Assembly (NCBI GenBank): GCA_023436515.1
Contig: JAEZIV010000195.1
Span: 1 to 21,571 of the forward strand
Source: Bacillota bacterium
GTDB taxonomy: Bacteria; Bacillota; Clostridia; Acetivibrionales; DSM-1351
Length of the DNA: 21,571 nt
Reading direction: 5' to 3'
Shown here: piece by piece, positions 6,956 through 14,196 of the stretch
Layout: every line of letters begins with the position of its first letter
Position numbering within the stretch: the first letter of the stretch is position 1
Translations under genes and position numbers: made by a program
The notes under the pieces: generated by a model
Databases searched by the model: none
Told to the model about the DNA's origin: nothing
What the model saw: only the letters and a program-made list of their open reading frames with translations

Positions 6956-7168
6956 TTAACTTTTCCATTCCTCCTGTGCTGTACAAGTTGCTCCACAGTT
7001 ATTACATTTGTATTTAGCATTATAAAAATCCCCGTTGTCGGTACCTTCAATCTTAACAATATGAGTACTTTTACAATAATGGCAGGATTCAATCAGTACG
7101 TCCCCGTGGTCAAATACCCAATATTTACATACTTTCAATTTGTCAATCAGGCTTGCTATTTTCTTCAT
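6956..7168 (-). CDS. Small zinc-ribbon phage protein (70 aa)
   Basis: Residues 1-25 form a helix and strand (MKKIASLIDKLK...), followed by CHYC (about 29-32) and CNNC (about 55-58). Together these make a four-cysteine zinc ribbon with about 22 residues between the two knuckles, and a third cysteine follows at CTAQ. Such small treble-clef or ribbon proteins are frequent in phage early operons and may bind DNA, RNA or a host protein; the exact role is unknown. The start ATG 7168 has GAGG upstream within TAGAAAGCGAGG, a 12-base sequence also found in front of the next upstream gene. Confidence 0.7.
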   Translation of the reverse strand: MKKIASLIDKLKVCKYWVFDHGDVLIESCHYCKSTHIVKIEGTDNGDFYNAKYKCNNCGATCTAQEEWKS

Positions 7169-7191
7169 TACTGCCTCGCTTTCTATTCATT

Positions 7192-7500
7192 TCACGTAAT
7201 AGCGTTTACCCGTTGTATTGTCTCAACAATGTCCAAAGACAAATACTTTTTGGGTATATCGAATTCAGCAAATGTATTATTCTTATGATTCAAATCCTCT
7301 TTGGGTAGCATCAGAGTAAGCTCATCTATGGGTAAATCCCCAAGGAATGAGATTCCATCCTCATCAATTTGTTGAAGTTTAAAATAAATTCCTTCTTCTC
7401 CAACAACAATAAACTCGTTTGGCCGATTTCCACCATTAAAAATTGTTTTGTAAAATGCTGAGGATTCTTGCAACTCATATACCTTGAACTCTAATATCAT
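7192..7500 (-). CDS. Hypothetical phage early protein (102 aa)
   Basis: A soluble acidic protein starting MILEFKVYELQ. Predicted alternating strands (FIVVGEEGIYFKLQQI, then ISFLGDL, LTLMLP) suggest a small beta-rich fold. No family was recognised. ATG 7500 is preceded by GAGG in the same TAGAAAGCGAGG sequence that precedes the zinc-ribbon gene, so the two genes share a duplicated ribosome binding site. It lies 23 bases before the zinc-ribbon gene. Confidence 0.65.
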   Translation of the reverse strand: MILEFKVYELQESSAFYKTIFNGGNRPNEFIVVGEEGIYFKLQQIDEDGISFLGDLPIDELTLMLPKEDLNHKNNTFAEFDIPKKYLSLDIVETIQRVNAIT

Positions 7501-7582
7501 TTATTCCTCGCTTTCTACACCAATTGGTGTGCAATAGACTAATACTAATCAGTATTTTTTAAACACATATGGACAGGAATCA

Positions 7583-7741
7583 TTACCATGTACCATTTCG
7601 ATCACTATAATGGGTATACTGTTTTTCCTCATATTTTTTATTAGAAGCAATCTGAACTTGTATTTCTTTCTTTTTCTTTCTAGAGGCCTGTGATTTCTGG
7701 AAAAGTGACTTGAACTCAGATTTATTTAATTTCTTATCCAT
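7583..7741 (-). CDS. Small basic hypothetical phage protein (52 aa)
   Basis: A 52-residue, very lysine-rich protein (KLNKSEFKSLFQKSQASRKK, KKK, KKYEEKQY). ATG 7741 was chosen over the longer frame because GGAGG stands six bases upstream and because ATGGATAA then overlaps the stop of the preceding gene by eight bases, a standard coupling arrangement. The charge suggests nucleic-acid binding, but no domain is recognised. The 82 bases downstream, before the next gene, hold a 14-bp perfect palindrome (ACACCAATTGGTGT, 7517-7530) and nothing else clear. Confidence 0.6.
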   Translation of the reverse strand: MDKKLNKSEFKSLFQKSQASRKKKKEIQVQIASNKKYEEKQYTHYSDRNGTW

Positions 7742-8057
7742 TTGCTGCCTCCAAAAATTCTGAATTCTTACTACCAAGTATATTTTCTACAGTTTTGCGG
7801 TATTTTGCAGGCAAATCAAGTACTGTGATTAATACTGAACCAATAAATATAAAAACTTTGAAATTATAGATTTTGATATTGTTGGCAGTCTGGTTCTTAA
7901 AATATAGGGAAGTGAGATATCTATTCAATGAGCCTCGTGTTTCTGAATGGGTTATTCCTTTTTTCAATGCTTTCTCTGCTAACTTGTATGCAGAGTTTTT
8001 AGAAACCTTACAACGCTGTTTTATTCTTTTTTTACCGTGCTTTGTAACGTAGGCCAT
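7734..8057 (-). CDS. Hypothetical phage protein (107 aa), possibly a RelE/DUF4258-like small fold
   Basis: A 107-residue basic protein beginning MAYVTKHGKKRIKQRCKVS. The order of elements is KRIKQR in an N-terminal helix, a Lys-rich helix with LAEKALKKGI, then a strand-turn-strand set (KIYNFKVFIFIGSVLITVLDLP) and a final KYRK. It resembles compact RelE-superfamily or DUF4258-like proteins, but the similarity is only by pattern and no catalytic set was confirmed. ATG 8057 is chosen because AGAGGTG lies just upstream, inside the last codons of the GemA-like gene. It follows that gene by a single base and overlaps the next by eight. Confidence 0.6.
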   Translation of the reverse strand: MAYVTKHGKKRIKQRCKVSKNSAYKLAEKALKKGITHSETRGSLNRYLTSLYFKNQTANNIKIYNFKVFIFIGSVLITVLDLPAKYRKTVENILGSKNSEFLEAANG

Positions 8058-8058
8058 A

Positions 8059-8559
8059 CTATTCACCTCTGCTTATTGCTTTCTTACGCTCCTGGTTCTG
8101 AACCATTTTTTTGAGCTCTTCGATTACTTTCCAAGCTTCCTGAGAAGTTAGGAATCTGACATCATCAACTTTGTTATACTTCTTCAGGACACCTCGCAGT
8201 CGCTTATTAATTGATGCAGACTGTGCATTTCCATCATCCAGCTCCTTCAGTTCATACATAAGTTTGTAGATTTTCTTTATTTGGGCATTACTTGCCATAC
8301 CTGAACGAGGCTTGTCCTCTTGAACTTTTTTATTAGCTTTATTTTTATGACCTAAATCATTTGAACTTTTTCCCTTGAGCTGATCTATGACCGATATCGC
8401 TTCACTCATAGTAAGGTCTTTAATATGCTCTTTTCCCGTAACAGAGTAAACGAGGCTATGTAATAATTCGTCATCAATACCAAGTTGTCGGGCGGTTCCA
8501 TATATGTGCCTTATTTGCGGAGTAGTGATGCCTTTTGACAAAGTGTTTGATACTCCCAT
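8059..8559 (-). CDS. GemA-like / Mu gp16 family protein (DUF1018)
   Basis: A 166-residue protein with two related helical modules. The first is ITTPQIRHIYGTARQLGIDDELLHSLV at about residues 11-37 followed by IKDLTMSEAISVIDQLK. The second is ASNAQIKKIYKLMYEL followed by LTSQEAWKVIEELK near the C-terminus. This is the pattern of the DUF1018 (gp16/GemA) family of Mu-like phages, where GemA modulates host gene expression and DNA topology. ATG 8559 was chosen because AGGAGGG is five bases upstream; the frame continues upstream to 8595, but that stretch runs through a hairpin and encodes unrelated residues. It lies in the early operon between a small unknown gene and a basic hypothetical gene. Confidence 0.85.
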   Translation of the reverse strand: MGVSNTLSKGITTPQIRHIYGTARQLGIDDELLHSLVYSVTGKEHIKDLTMSEAISVIDQLKGKSSNDLGHKNKANKKVQEDKPRSGMASNAQIKKIYKLMYELKELDDGNAQSASINKRLRGVLKKYNKVDDVRFLTSQEAWKVIEELKKMVQNQERKKAISRGE

Positions 8560-8580
8560 AATATCCCTCCTATGCAAACA

Positions 8581-8597
8581 GGGTGGTTGAGCCACCC
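8581..8597 (-). promoter_or_regulatory. Small stable hairpin just upstream of the GemA-like gene's ribosome binding site
   Basis: GGGTGG and CCACCC form a perfect six-bp GC-rich stem around a five-base loop, 21 bases after the stop of the preceding gene and just before AGGAGGG. No T run follows, so it is not a standard terminator. It could be an RNA-processing or stability element, or a weak attenuator. Confidence 0.4.
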
Positions 8598-8618
8598 CGT
8601 TTATTCTTACTGCAGCAA

Positions 8619-8840
8619 TTAAATTTGTTCTTCAACTGAAGGTTCAATGATTTTTTCAACCTTGATGTCAACCTGATACTGATCCGTTTCTTCAAAGCAT
8701 TTTGAAAATGCCTCCAAACCCTTTAAAATATTTCCCAGAAAAGTACCTGAAACCTTTTTGCTAATTGCCATAACTATCTGTTCTTGGGGTTGAATACTTT
8801 TAAGAACCCTTTGGTTTGGGTTATTGTTACTCTTTGTCAT
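8619..8840 (-). CDS. Hypothetical phage early protein (73 aa)
   Basis: A 73-residue protein beginning MTKSNNNPNQRVLKSIQPQEQ, then a helix GTFLGNILKGLEAFSKCFEE, then a strand DIKVEKIIEP and an acidic end. No family recognised. Its ATG overlaps the stop of the Gam-like gene in TAATG (one shared base), so it is translationally coupled and may be a partner of Gam or of the following genes. Confidence 0.65.
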   Translation of the reverse strand: MTKSNNNPNQRVLKSIQPQEQIVMAISKKVSGTFLGNILKGLEAFSKCFEETDQYQVDIKVEKIIEPSVEEQI

Positions 8841-9328
8841 TATGCATCAATCCTTTCTTCAGCAAGCTCATAGAAAAACTTATCTTCGACCTTTCGTTTT
8901 GCTCCGATTTTAGAAAGTGAAACGTCATCATATTTTTCAAGTTCTTCCTTGTTAATCTTTTCAGAGATTGATATACAATCCGTCATTTTATTCTGTTTCA
9001 GGGCTTCAATGACCGCTTTTATATTTCTTATTGCTATGCTGTTTACTTTCCTGAAGCCAACACTTCCATACATGAACTTTTTAGACTTAGTGACTTTAAA
9101 TTCATCAGAATAAGACTCTGTGAATTCTTGAATATTGGTTTCAAGAATTTTTCTTCTGCTGAGCAGATCAGCGGCATCCCTTTCGGCTTCTGCCTTAATA
9201 TCATTGATTCTCCGGTTCATATCTGCTTCAATTCGAGTAACAGTTCTATCAATGTCACCCACCTCCTTAAGTGCCTGATTGACTTCATCCCAGTTTCTAA
9301 ATACAAGCAACCCTTTTGGTTTCGCCAT
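8840..9328 (-). CDS. gam: Gam-like host-nuclease inhibitor protein
   Basis: A 162-residue protein with the layout of the Mu Gam family. A long N-terminal helical hairpin contains EADMNRRINDIKAEAERDAA (about residues 34-53) and a following helix. Next comes the KFMYGSVGFRKV strand motif (about 84-95), then a C-terminal part with EALKQNKMTDCI and the KEELEKYDD segment. Gam dimers are Ku-like: they bind ends of double-stranded DNA and block exonucleases such as RecBCD/AddAB, protecting incoming phage DNA. GGAGG stands nine bases before ATG 9328, inside the upstream gene, with which it overlaps by 32 bases. Confidence 0.9.
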   Translation of the reverse strand: MAKPKGLLVFRNWDEVNQALKEVGDIDRTVTRIEADMNRRINDIKAEAERDAADLLSRRKILETNIQEFTESYSDEFKVTKSKKFMYGSVGFRKVNSIAIRNIKAVIEALKQNKMTDCISISEKINKEELEKYDDVSLSKIGAKRKVEDKFFYELAEERIDA

Positions 9329-9680
9329 AATTTTCTACCTCCAAAACTTTATTTGTATCCTGAACTGTTTCTTGGTACATACTCAATGTATGTCCATTAT
9401 CACAGTTAAAAACAAACCCTTTTTCATCATGCAACGTAAGTGCATCTATAACTAATAATGTGTCTAGGGGATACCCCTGAAGGATTGATTCTCTCCGTTC
9501 GGTCTCTTGTTCTAGTGACCTCTCAATTACCTGCAGAGTAATAATCAAGTCCCTTTTAACAGAACATTTTTTGCACTTATCACTTACAGCATCCTCCAAC
9601 ATCCTAATGGCTGCTTCTTTATCAATTACACCACCGGAAAGACTATTTACAGCTATTCTAATGACATCACCAATTTTCAT
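9297..9680 (-). CDS. Hypothetical phage early protein with Cys residues (127 aa)
   Basis: A 127-residue protein starting MKIGDVIRIAVNSLSGG. A CKKC motif (about residues 36-39) and further cysteines near the middle and the end (FNC, VAC) may bind metal, but the set is not a canonical zinc finger. A helical hairpin rich in Glu and Arg follows (IERSLEQETERRES), and a strand pair LLVIDALTLHDEKGFVFNC comes later. No family recognised. AGGAGGT lies upstream of ATG 9680, and the preceding ATPase gene stops ten bases before. Its end overlaps gam by 32 bases. Confidence 0.65.
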   Translation of the reverse strand: MKIGDVIRIAVNSLSGGVIDKEAAIRMLEDAVSDKCKKCSVKRDLIITLQVIERSLEQETERRESILQGYPLDTLLVIDALTLHDEKGFVFNCDNGHTLSMYQETVQDTNKVLEVENYGETKRVACI

Positions 9681-9690
9681 ATGACACCTC

Positions 9691-10659
9691 CTACAGAATC
9701 ATCATGCTGCTGGCCTTGTTTATGATATCAAGTGTTATTTCTTCACCCGAATCAGGCTGCAGCCTTAATATGTTTCTCAAAGTTTTATTCAGAAGACGGA
9801 AGCATCCTGTCTGCTTATTTGTAGCTCTTGCTACCATCTCCTGCAGAGCAGAATCTCCAAAGCTGTATCCTTCAAGATACTTCTCGACTTCTTTCCTGGA
9901 TAACCCTTCTAGTCGAATGTTAAAATCAGCTCTTTTTGCAAACCTCGGAATGTATGCCTTAATCATTGATTCAAGTTTTGGTTCACCGGCTATGACTAAC
10001 CCAATATCTGATTCTTCAGAATCTTTATCTGATGGATCATAAATACTTCTGAGTAGTTCCATCTTTTTCTGGGTGTATTTTGATAATAGCTTATCAGCTT
10101 CATCTATTATGAGTAGATAACCCTTGTTGACTCTGAAGAACTTTTTAATACTTTTAATCCTCTTGCATATAGTGCCGTATCGTGTGGGAATCCCCAACTC
10201 TTCCTCTATTGATTCAATCAAGTCCCTGCAGCTCATTGAATCATCACAGTATATATAGCAAACCCTTTCAGCCTTTGAGTACTGCTTTAATGAAAATGTC
10301 TTGCCAAACCCTGATTCACCGGAGATAATACCAAGTCCCTGGTATTCCTGGCATGATTGACAAATACCAATTATGTTTTTAGCATCTCTACTTGGGAAAA
10401 AATCGACTTGTGCCCTTATTGGCTTGATAATCCTTGATGGTGAATCAATTTCGCCAACCTGCTTAAGATACTCAGTTATTGCTTTTTCAAGATTTGTAGG
10501 GTTTGATGTATACTTGCCTGATAAATACAGAGCTACAGCTGTTCTTGAAAACCCTATCCTCTTGGAGAAGTCTTCAGTTGTTATATTGGCCTTTTCCATA
10601 AAATCCTTTGTAACACTTACTAAATCACTTTTTATCTTCAATACTTTTGCTGCTTCCAT
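9691..10659 (-). CDS. MuB-type AAA+ ATPase, transposition target selector
   Basis: A 322-residue protein. An HTH domain at the N-terminus (about residues 28-50, TTEDFSKRIGFSRTAVALYL) is followed by an AAA+ ATPase core: Walker A GESGFGKT at 114-121, Walker B LLIIDEAD at 182-189, and a sensor-1-type GLVIAGEPKL at 220-229. The C-terminal part has the lid-like CFRLLNKTLRNIL segment. HTH plus AAA+ is the architecture of MuB. MuB forms ATP-dependent filaments on DNA, captures target DNA and stimulates the MuA transposase; it also gives immunity around the element. The gene starts 12 bases after the transposase stop with GGAGG just upstream, so the two are co-expressed. Length is as expected. Confidence 0.93.
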   Translation of the reverse strand: MEAAKVLKIKSDLVSVTKDFMEKANITTEDFSKRIGFSRTAVALYLSGKYTSNPTNLEKAITEYLKQVGEIDSPSRIIKPIRAQVDFFPSRDAKNIIGICQSCQEYQGLGIISGESGFGKTFSLKQYSKAERVCYIYCDDSMSCRDLIESIEEELGIPTRYGTICKRIKSIKKFFRVNKGYLLIIDEADKLLSKYTQKKMELLRSIYDPSDKDSEESDIGLVIAGEPKLESMIKAYIPRFAKRADFNIRLEGLSRKEVEKYLEGYSFGDSALQEMVARATNKQTGCFRLLNKTLRNILRLQPDSGEEITLDIINKASSMMIL

Positions 10660-10671
10660 AATATACCTCCA

Positions 10672-12741
10672 TTAACCTAATTTAGCCATTGCTTTCTCAA
10701 ATTGTTTGTCAAAAAACTCATTGCAATCGGCTTTAGCTTTACTTTTTTTGGATTTAATTTCTTGCTTATACTGTCTGTCATCTGGAATACTTGTTACTTT
10801 CTGCTTTGCTTCAACCAATTCAGGAAGTATAACCTTACGATCGGCTTTTGCGACCTTTGTAGAAATTGGAGTAATTCTTTCTTCGTAAGGGGTCTGAAGG
10901 TAAGTAAGGTTTTCTTTTGTAGTCCTAATCTGTCTTTTTTGCCGTTGCATGTGAAGTGAAAGCTGCTCATCATCTCTACCAGCGAGTGGATTAAGACCTT
11001 CGTAGAATACAGCTTCGCAAATCTTGCTTCCGTCAACCTTATCATAGACGTGCAATATATCCGGTTCTTTCGGGTTAAATCTGATATCAACTTTTTTACC
11101 GATATACGCTCCAAGAACCTCATTTTGATAGTAACCATTGTCCATTTTTATACCGACTGAGTAAACCGTCCTTTCTTCATACTTCATCAAAAGAACCCTT
11201 GTATACTCAATAGGTGGTGCTGCTTTAAAGTACCTGTCAGCCTCCATGAATACATTAATTGGTCTTGGGTTTGCTTCCTTTTGTTCTCTCAAACCTTTAT
11301 GACTTCTCTTGTGGTATACATCATTAAGCCAAGAATCAAACTTCGCAGCAAATTGTTCAATTGAAAGAAGTTCATCATTCAAAAGCATTCCTTTTATGTC
11401 CTTCTTTATTTTGCCGATAGTCTTTGATCCTGTTAGTGTACCGGTATAGCTATCAAATGATGAAGTAAAATCATCACAAACGGTTCCAAAAAATCTTTCT
11501 ATCTGAGCTTTAGTCCAAGCCTGATAGGGAAGAGAACGCATATCGTCTTGAATACCGATGCTTTTAAAAAAACCTTTGATTTCTCCGTCCAGGCTCACCC
11601 TATCTTTGCGGTTTCTTCCTGTAAGAGTTTGAGAAGTCCAATCTTTACCGTTATCAATCAAAATAACTCTTGGAACTCCTGAGACCGGATTATTCTTTTT
11701 AGGGTACATCATGTGCATAAGACACTGTTTTATTACATCAGAATTTGGTACTTCACATATTGCCCATCCAACAATGGTTCGGCTTCTGGTATCAATTAAT
11801 CCAGTTAAGTAAGGTTTTATTGCTGTAGTATGTCCGTTTGGCCTGGTAATCTTAACCCAACAGTCAAATGTATGTGCGTCACCCTGAACAAGCTCCATTA
11901 CTTGCAGCATGCTAATGTTTCTTTTCTGCTTTATCATTTTTGTACGCTTAAATTCCCTAAGTCCCTGATCAGCTAAAAACCTTTCATTACTGTATTTGCC
12001 AGTTATTTCATTAATATAACGATTGACTGTAGGATAACTTGGTATCAACGGCCACCCTTTGGCTTCAGCATACTTTTGGAATATCACATATAGCTTAGTT
12101 TGCTTCCGGTGATTAGCTGCAAAATTCTTATCAAACCAAATATTTTCAATAGCAGCTTTCATTTCTTCAGTTAAAGCTATATGTTTGCGTTCTCTGGGTC
12201 GAGGGCAGATGGCAAGAACTTTATAGTAATCGTAATTTTTACCATCACTTTCTTCCATTTCAAGTGACCAGGCACATCCCTCCAGGTATTTGTCTACTTT
12301 TCGCCTGAAGTTTCTTCCACTCATTTGAAGTTTTTCTGCAAATACCTCCGTATACTGAGTCTTATCGTCACCCTTATATGAAAGGTATTCTTTTATTCGA
12401 TTAGCCAACTCAACGTTTTTATAGAACTTTTCAGAATTGGCCTTCATATATTTATTTAAATCTACTCCTACATACCAAGCTTCTTCATCATCACCGTCAG
12501 AGGATTCAACATCGTCAATAAAGTTCTTTAATTCAATATCCTGCTTAAACTGGTATGTCCTTATAGCTTTGGAGGAAAGAGAGGATAAGGATACTAAAAC
12601 TCTGTCTTTTCCACCTGTTTCAGACTTTTCGGTTTTTAGTTTAAATTGTTCTGGATTACGGTTCTTTTTAACAATAAATGAGTTATAACTCATTCCTTCC
12701 AAAGCAGCTGCAATCTCTAAAGTTACAAAAGACTCTGACAA
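10672..12741 (-). CDS. MuA-type DDE transposase
   Basis: A 689-residue transposase. An N-terminal DNA-binding region with HTH-like segments covers about residues 1-240. The DDE catalytic domain follows: QGDAHTFD with D288, ILIDNGKDW with D363, and QIERFFGT with E415. Spacing between the three acidic residues (74 and 51) is typical of MuA. The C-terminal part is a beta-barrel followed by a basic tail (RRKV, then KKSKAKAD) as in MuA, where the tail contacts MuB. It carries out integration and replicative transposition as a tetramer on the phage ends. The start is TTG 12741, with AAAGGAGGT eight bases upstream; no ATG lies in frame at a suitable distance. All catalytic residues are present, so the enzyme should be active. 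Confidence 0.95.
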   Translation of the reverse strand: MSESFVTLEIAAALEGMSYNSFIVKKNRNPEQFKLKTEKSETGGKDRVLVSLSSLSSKAIRTYQFKQDIELKNFIDDVESSDGDDEEAWYVGVDLNKYMKANSEKFYKNVELANRIKEYLSYKGDDKTQYTEVFAEKLQMSGRNFRRKVDKYLEGCAWSLEMEESDGKNYDYYKVLAICPRPRERKHIALTEEMKAAIENIWFDKNFAANHRKQTKLYVIFQKYAEAKGWPLIPSYPTVNRYINEITGKYSNERFLADQGLREFKRTKMIKQKRNISMLQVMELVQGDAHTFDCWVKITRPNGHTTAIKPYLTGLIDTRSRTIVGWAICEVPNSDVIKQCLMHMMYPKKNNPVSGVPRVILIDNGKDWTSQTLTGRNRKDRVSLDGEIKGFFKSIGIQDDMRSLPYQAWTKAQIERFFGTVCDDFTSSFDSYTGTLTGSKTIGKIKKDIKGMLLNDELLSIEQFAAKFDSWLNDVYHKRSHKGLREQKEANPRPINVFMEADRYFKAAPPIEYTRVLLMKYEERTVYSVGIKMDNGYYQNEVLGAYIGKKVDIRFNPKEPDILHVYDKVDGSKICEAVFYEGLNPLAGRDDEQLSLHMQRQKRQIRTTKENLTYLQTPYEERITPISTKVAKADRKVILPELVEAKQKVTSIPDDRQYKQEIKSKKSKAKADCNEFFDKQFEKAMAKLG

Positions 12742-12871
12742 TTTTCATTACCTCCTTTTGCAGTATTTTCTTTTGTGATACAATCTAAGTGAAATGTTTT
12801 ATAAGTGGCTTTACTTGGAGTTTGGTGCCGTTAACATTATCTCCGGTTTTGCCACTTTTTCATTTTTGCAC

Positions 12872-13237
12872 CTACCTTTTAGCATCAGCAATTTCAGCTC
12901 CTTTTGTGTCCTGAACTGCTTGAACCCTACTATTGACTAATTCAAGAAAAGATTTACTTTCATCAATTTGACCTGTAAGTATTTTTTCATTGTCCGAGTA
13001 AGCTTTAAATCTGCTGTTCAGTTGTGCGACTATTTTTCGCATTTCTGTAGTAAAATCATTTTTCTTTACCTGAAGCTCCTGTAATTGCTCTTGCAAAAAA
13101 TTAATTCTTTCTTTTATAAATATGGTTTGGGTCTCAAGTGAGAGTTGTTCAAACTGATCAACCATATTGCTTATTTCTTTAAATCCTTCTTTGTATTCCT
13201 CAAGTAGAAGGACTTTTACATCGTCATTCTTTGTCAT
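12872..13237 (-). CDS. Coiled-coil hypothetical phage early protein (121 aa)
   Basis: Almost the whole 121-residue protein is predicted helix with heptad-like hydrophobic spacing (IKERINFLQEQLQELQVKKN, then FTTEMRKIVAQLNSRFKAYS). No family recognised. It lies between the Ner-like gene and the transposase. GGAGG precedes ATG 13237. The 130 bases between it and the transposase hold only two very short frames (8 codons each) and a seven-bp inverted repeat (AAGTGGC/GCCACTT). Confidence 0.65.
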   Translation of the reverse strand: MTKNDDVKVLLLEEYKEGFKEISNMVDQFEQLSLETQTIFIKERINFLQEQLQELQVKKNDFTTEMRKIVAQLNSRFKAYSDNEKILTGQIDESKSFLELVNSRVQAVQDTKGAEIADAKR

Positions 13238-13255
13238 TTGAGAATCCTCCGCTTC

Positions 13256-13483
13256 TTATGCTGACCTTTTATAGTCATTCAAACTAATTTTGAGAGCCTT
13301 TTCTATTTCCTCAATATATTTGTCACTTGGATTTCTATATCCACAAATCAAATGATTCATGTATCTTTGACTGGTACCTACCATTTCAGCCAATTCAGAC
13401 TGTGTCATCCCAAGCTCAATAAGCCTAATTCTAACCTTTACACCAAATTTGTTACTTCTTTTTAGCTTGTTTTTACTCTTCAT
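13256..13483 (-). CDS. Cro/Ner-like HTH regulator (75 aa)
   Basis: A 75-residue protein: a basic N-terminus (MKSKNKLKRSNKFGVKVRIR) and then an HTH_3 (Xre/Cro type) with MTQSELAEMVGTSQRYMNHL as helices 2-3 and a PSDKYIEEIEKAL helix after it. In Mu-like phages the Ner protein is the first early gene and shuts off both the early and the repressor promoter. This gene is in the same place, at the front of the early operon. ATG 13483 is chosen because GAGGAGGT stands upstream; the longer frame from 13525 covers that ribosome binding site. Confidence 0.85.
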   Translation of the reverse strand: MKSKNKLKRSNKFGVKVRIRLIELGMTQSELAEMVGTSQRYMNHLICGYRNPSDKYIEEIEKALKISLNDYKRSA

Positions 13484-13508
13484 TCGTTTACCTCCTCGTA
13501 TCAGATGA

Positions 13509-13667
13509 CTAATATATTTATGCATACGCCTGTCAGATGGGAGCGTATTTGATACTTATGATCGGTTTTCTGGAAGAGAAGTTCGTAAACCAGATATCAT
13601 AATAGATTTAAAATATGATCCTCATTATTCCTCTAAATCCTTTGTTGCTCTTGCATACACAACTTGA
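13509..13667 (+). other. Open frame of 52 codons without start codon, opposite to the early operon
   Basis: The frame reads sensibly (for example SVFDTYDRFSGREVRKPD, then IIIDLKYD) but has no ATG, GTG or TTG and no ribosome binding site. It overlaps the end of the 47-aa early gene on the other strand. It may be a remnant of a lost gene or chance; it is listed because the region 13484-13624 otherwise holds no gene. Confidence 0.15.
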
Positions 13668-13768
13668 CATATTCTTATAACCTGCTTGACCTGAGAAAAA
13701 GTTGCGCGACCGTTATGATTAAAAGCTATATCCTCTTTAACCATTTCTCTGATTTCATTTGATAGCAT
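13625..13768 (-). CDS. First early protein, 47 aa, unknown
   Basis: A short but convincing gene: ATG 13768 has GGAG eight bases upstream, and the frame encodes 47 residues starting MLSNEIREMVKEDI, with a helical RATFSQVKQVIRICQVVYARA stretch in the middle and an acidic end, stopping at 13625. The amphipathic helices suggest a small DNA- or protein-binding factor. It is the first gene behind the early promoter and its 320-nt leader, a position where phage regulators are usual. No family recognised. Confidence 0.6.
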   Translation of the reverse strand: MLSNEIREMVKEDIAFNHNGRATFSQVKQVIRICQVVYARATKDLEE

Positions 13769-14089
13769 GTTTTATCTCCGTTTCTTCATACAGTTCTAAT
13801 ATCAGCAGAGTAATTTCAACTCTATCACTATTCACTTGTCAAAGTACTTTATAGACATTGCTCCAGTGTTGGATGCCCTCGGTATATTTCAGCTTTACCG
13901 GAAAGCTAGTAAATATTTTGTCGAAAACTCTTTTTCAATTTATTTCCATCTAAACGCCTACTCTGGAAGGAGCGTTTCTACTGCTTTTGATGTGGTTTGT
14001 TGATATGTTTTTATAAAACCGAACATCAGTTTTGTAGTGCATAGAATCACGTCTGCGTGATATATTTGATATGATACTTTTTACTATCT
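13769..14089 (-). promoter_or_regulatory. Early transcript leader, about 320 nt, with three inverted repeats
   Basis: The RNA from the early promoter should begin near 14089 and run about 320 nt before the first gene. It contains ATCACG-TCTG-CGTGAT (14046-14061, perfect six-bp arms), AAACGC/GCGTTT (13953-13978) and AGCTTT-ACCGG-AAAGCT (13891-13907). None is followed by a T run. Two short frames (22 and 26 codons) lie in it without convincing ribosome binding sites. The 14046 palindrome is a plausible operator for the Ner-like protein. Confidence 0.45.
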
Positions 14090-14095
14090 AATAAC

Positions 14096-14124
14096 ATTAT
14101 AAGTTTGCAGTGCAAACTTGTCAA
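14096..14124 (-). promoter_or_regulatory. Early lytic promoter, perfect sigma-A consensus
   Basis: On the minus strand TTGACA (14124-14119) and TATAAT (14101-14096) are separated by exactly 17 bases. Both hexamers match the consensus at all six positions. The 17-base spacer is the operator dyad AGTTTGC-ACT-GCAAACT, so repressor binding would occupy the promoter directly. This promoter should drive the whole minus-strand early operon. Confidence 0.92.
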
Positions 14125-14181
14125 TATATATATTTGCAGAGCAAACTATTTTCGCAAAAATAAAATTTGCTCTGCAAACTA
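14101..14181. promoter_or_regulatory. Three repressor operators O1-O3 with consensus TTTGC-N3-GCAAA
   Basis: O1 (14101-14119) is AAGTTTGC-AGT-GCAAACTT with perfect eight-bp arms. O2 (14130-14148) has TTTGC-AGA-GCAAA and O3 (14163-14181) TTTGC-TCT-GCAAA. Centres are 29 and 33 bp apart. O1 fills the spacer of the early promoter. O2 and O3 flank a TAAAAT (14161-14166) that may be the -10 of the repressor promoter, so the repressor would also control itself. Confidence 0.88.
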
Positions 14182-14196
14182 GGAGTGTTTAAAAAT

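Noticed and set aside
7540..7560. AATACT-AATC-AGTATT followed by T6 on the plus strand, like a small terminator
   Set aside because: No plus-strand gene lies upstream, the stem is only six bp of A/T-rich pairs, and it is not functional on the coding strand.
12742..12871. Two eight-codon frames before the transposase gene
   Set aside because: They are too short to support, and the region also forms an inverted repeat; no evidence of translation beyond a weak AGGTAGG.
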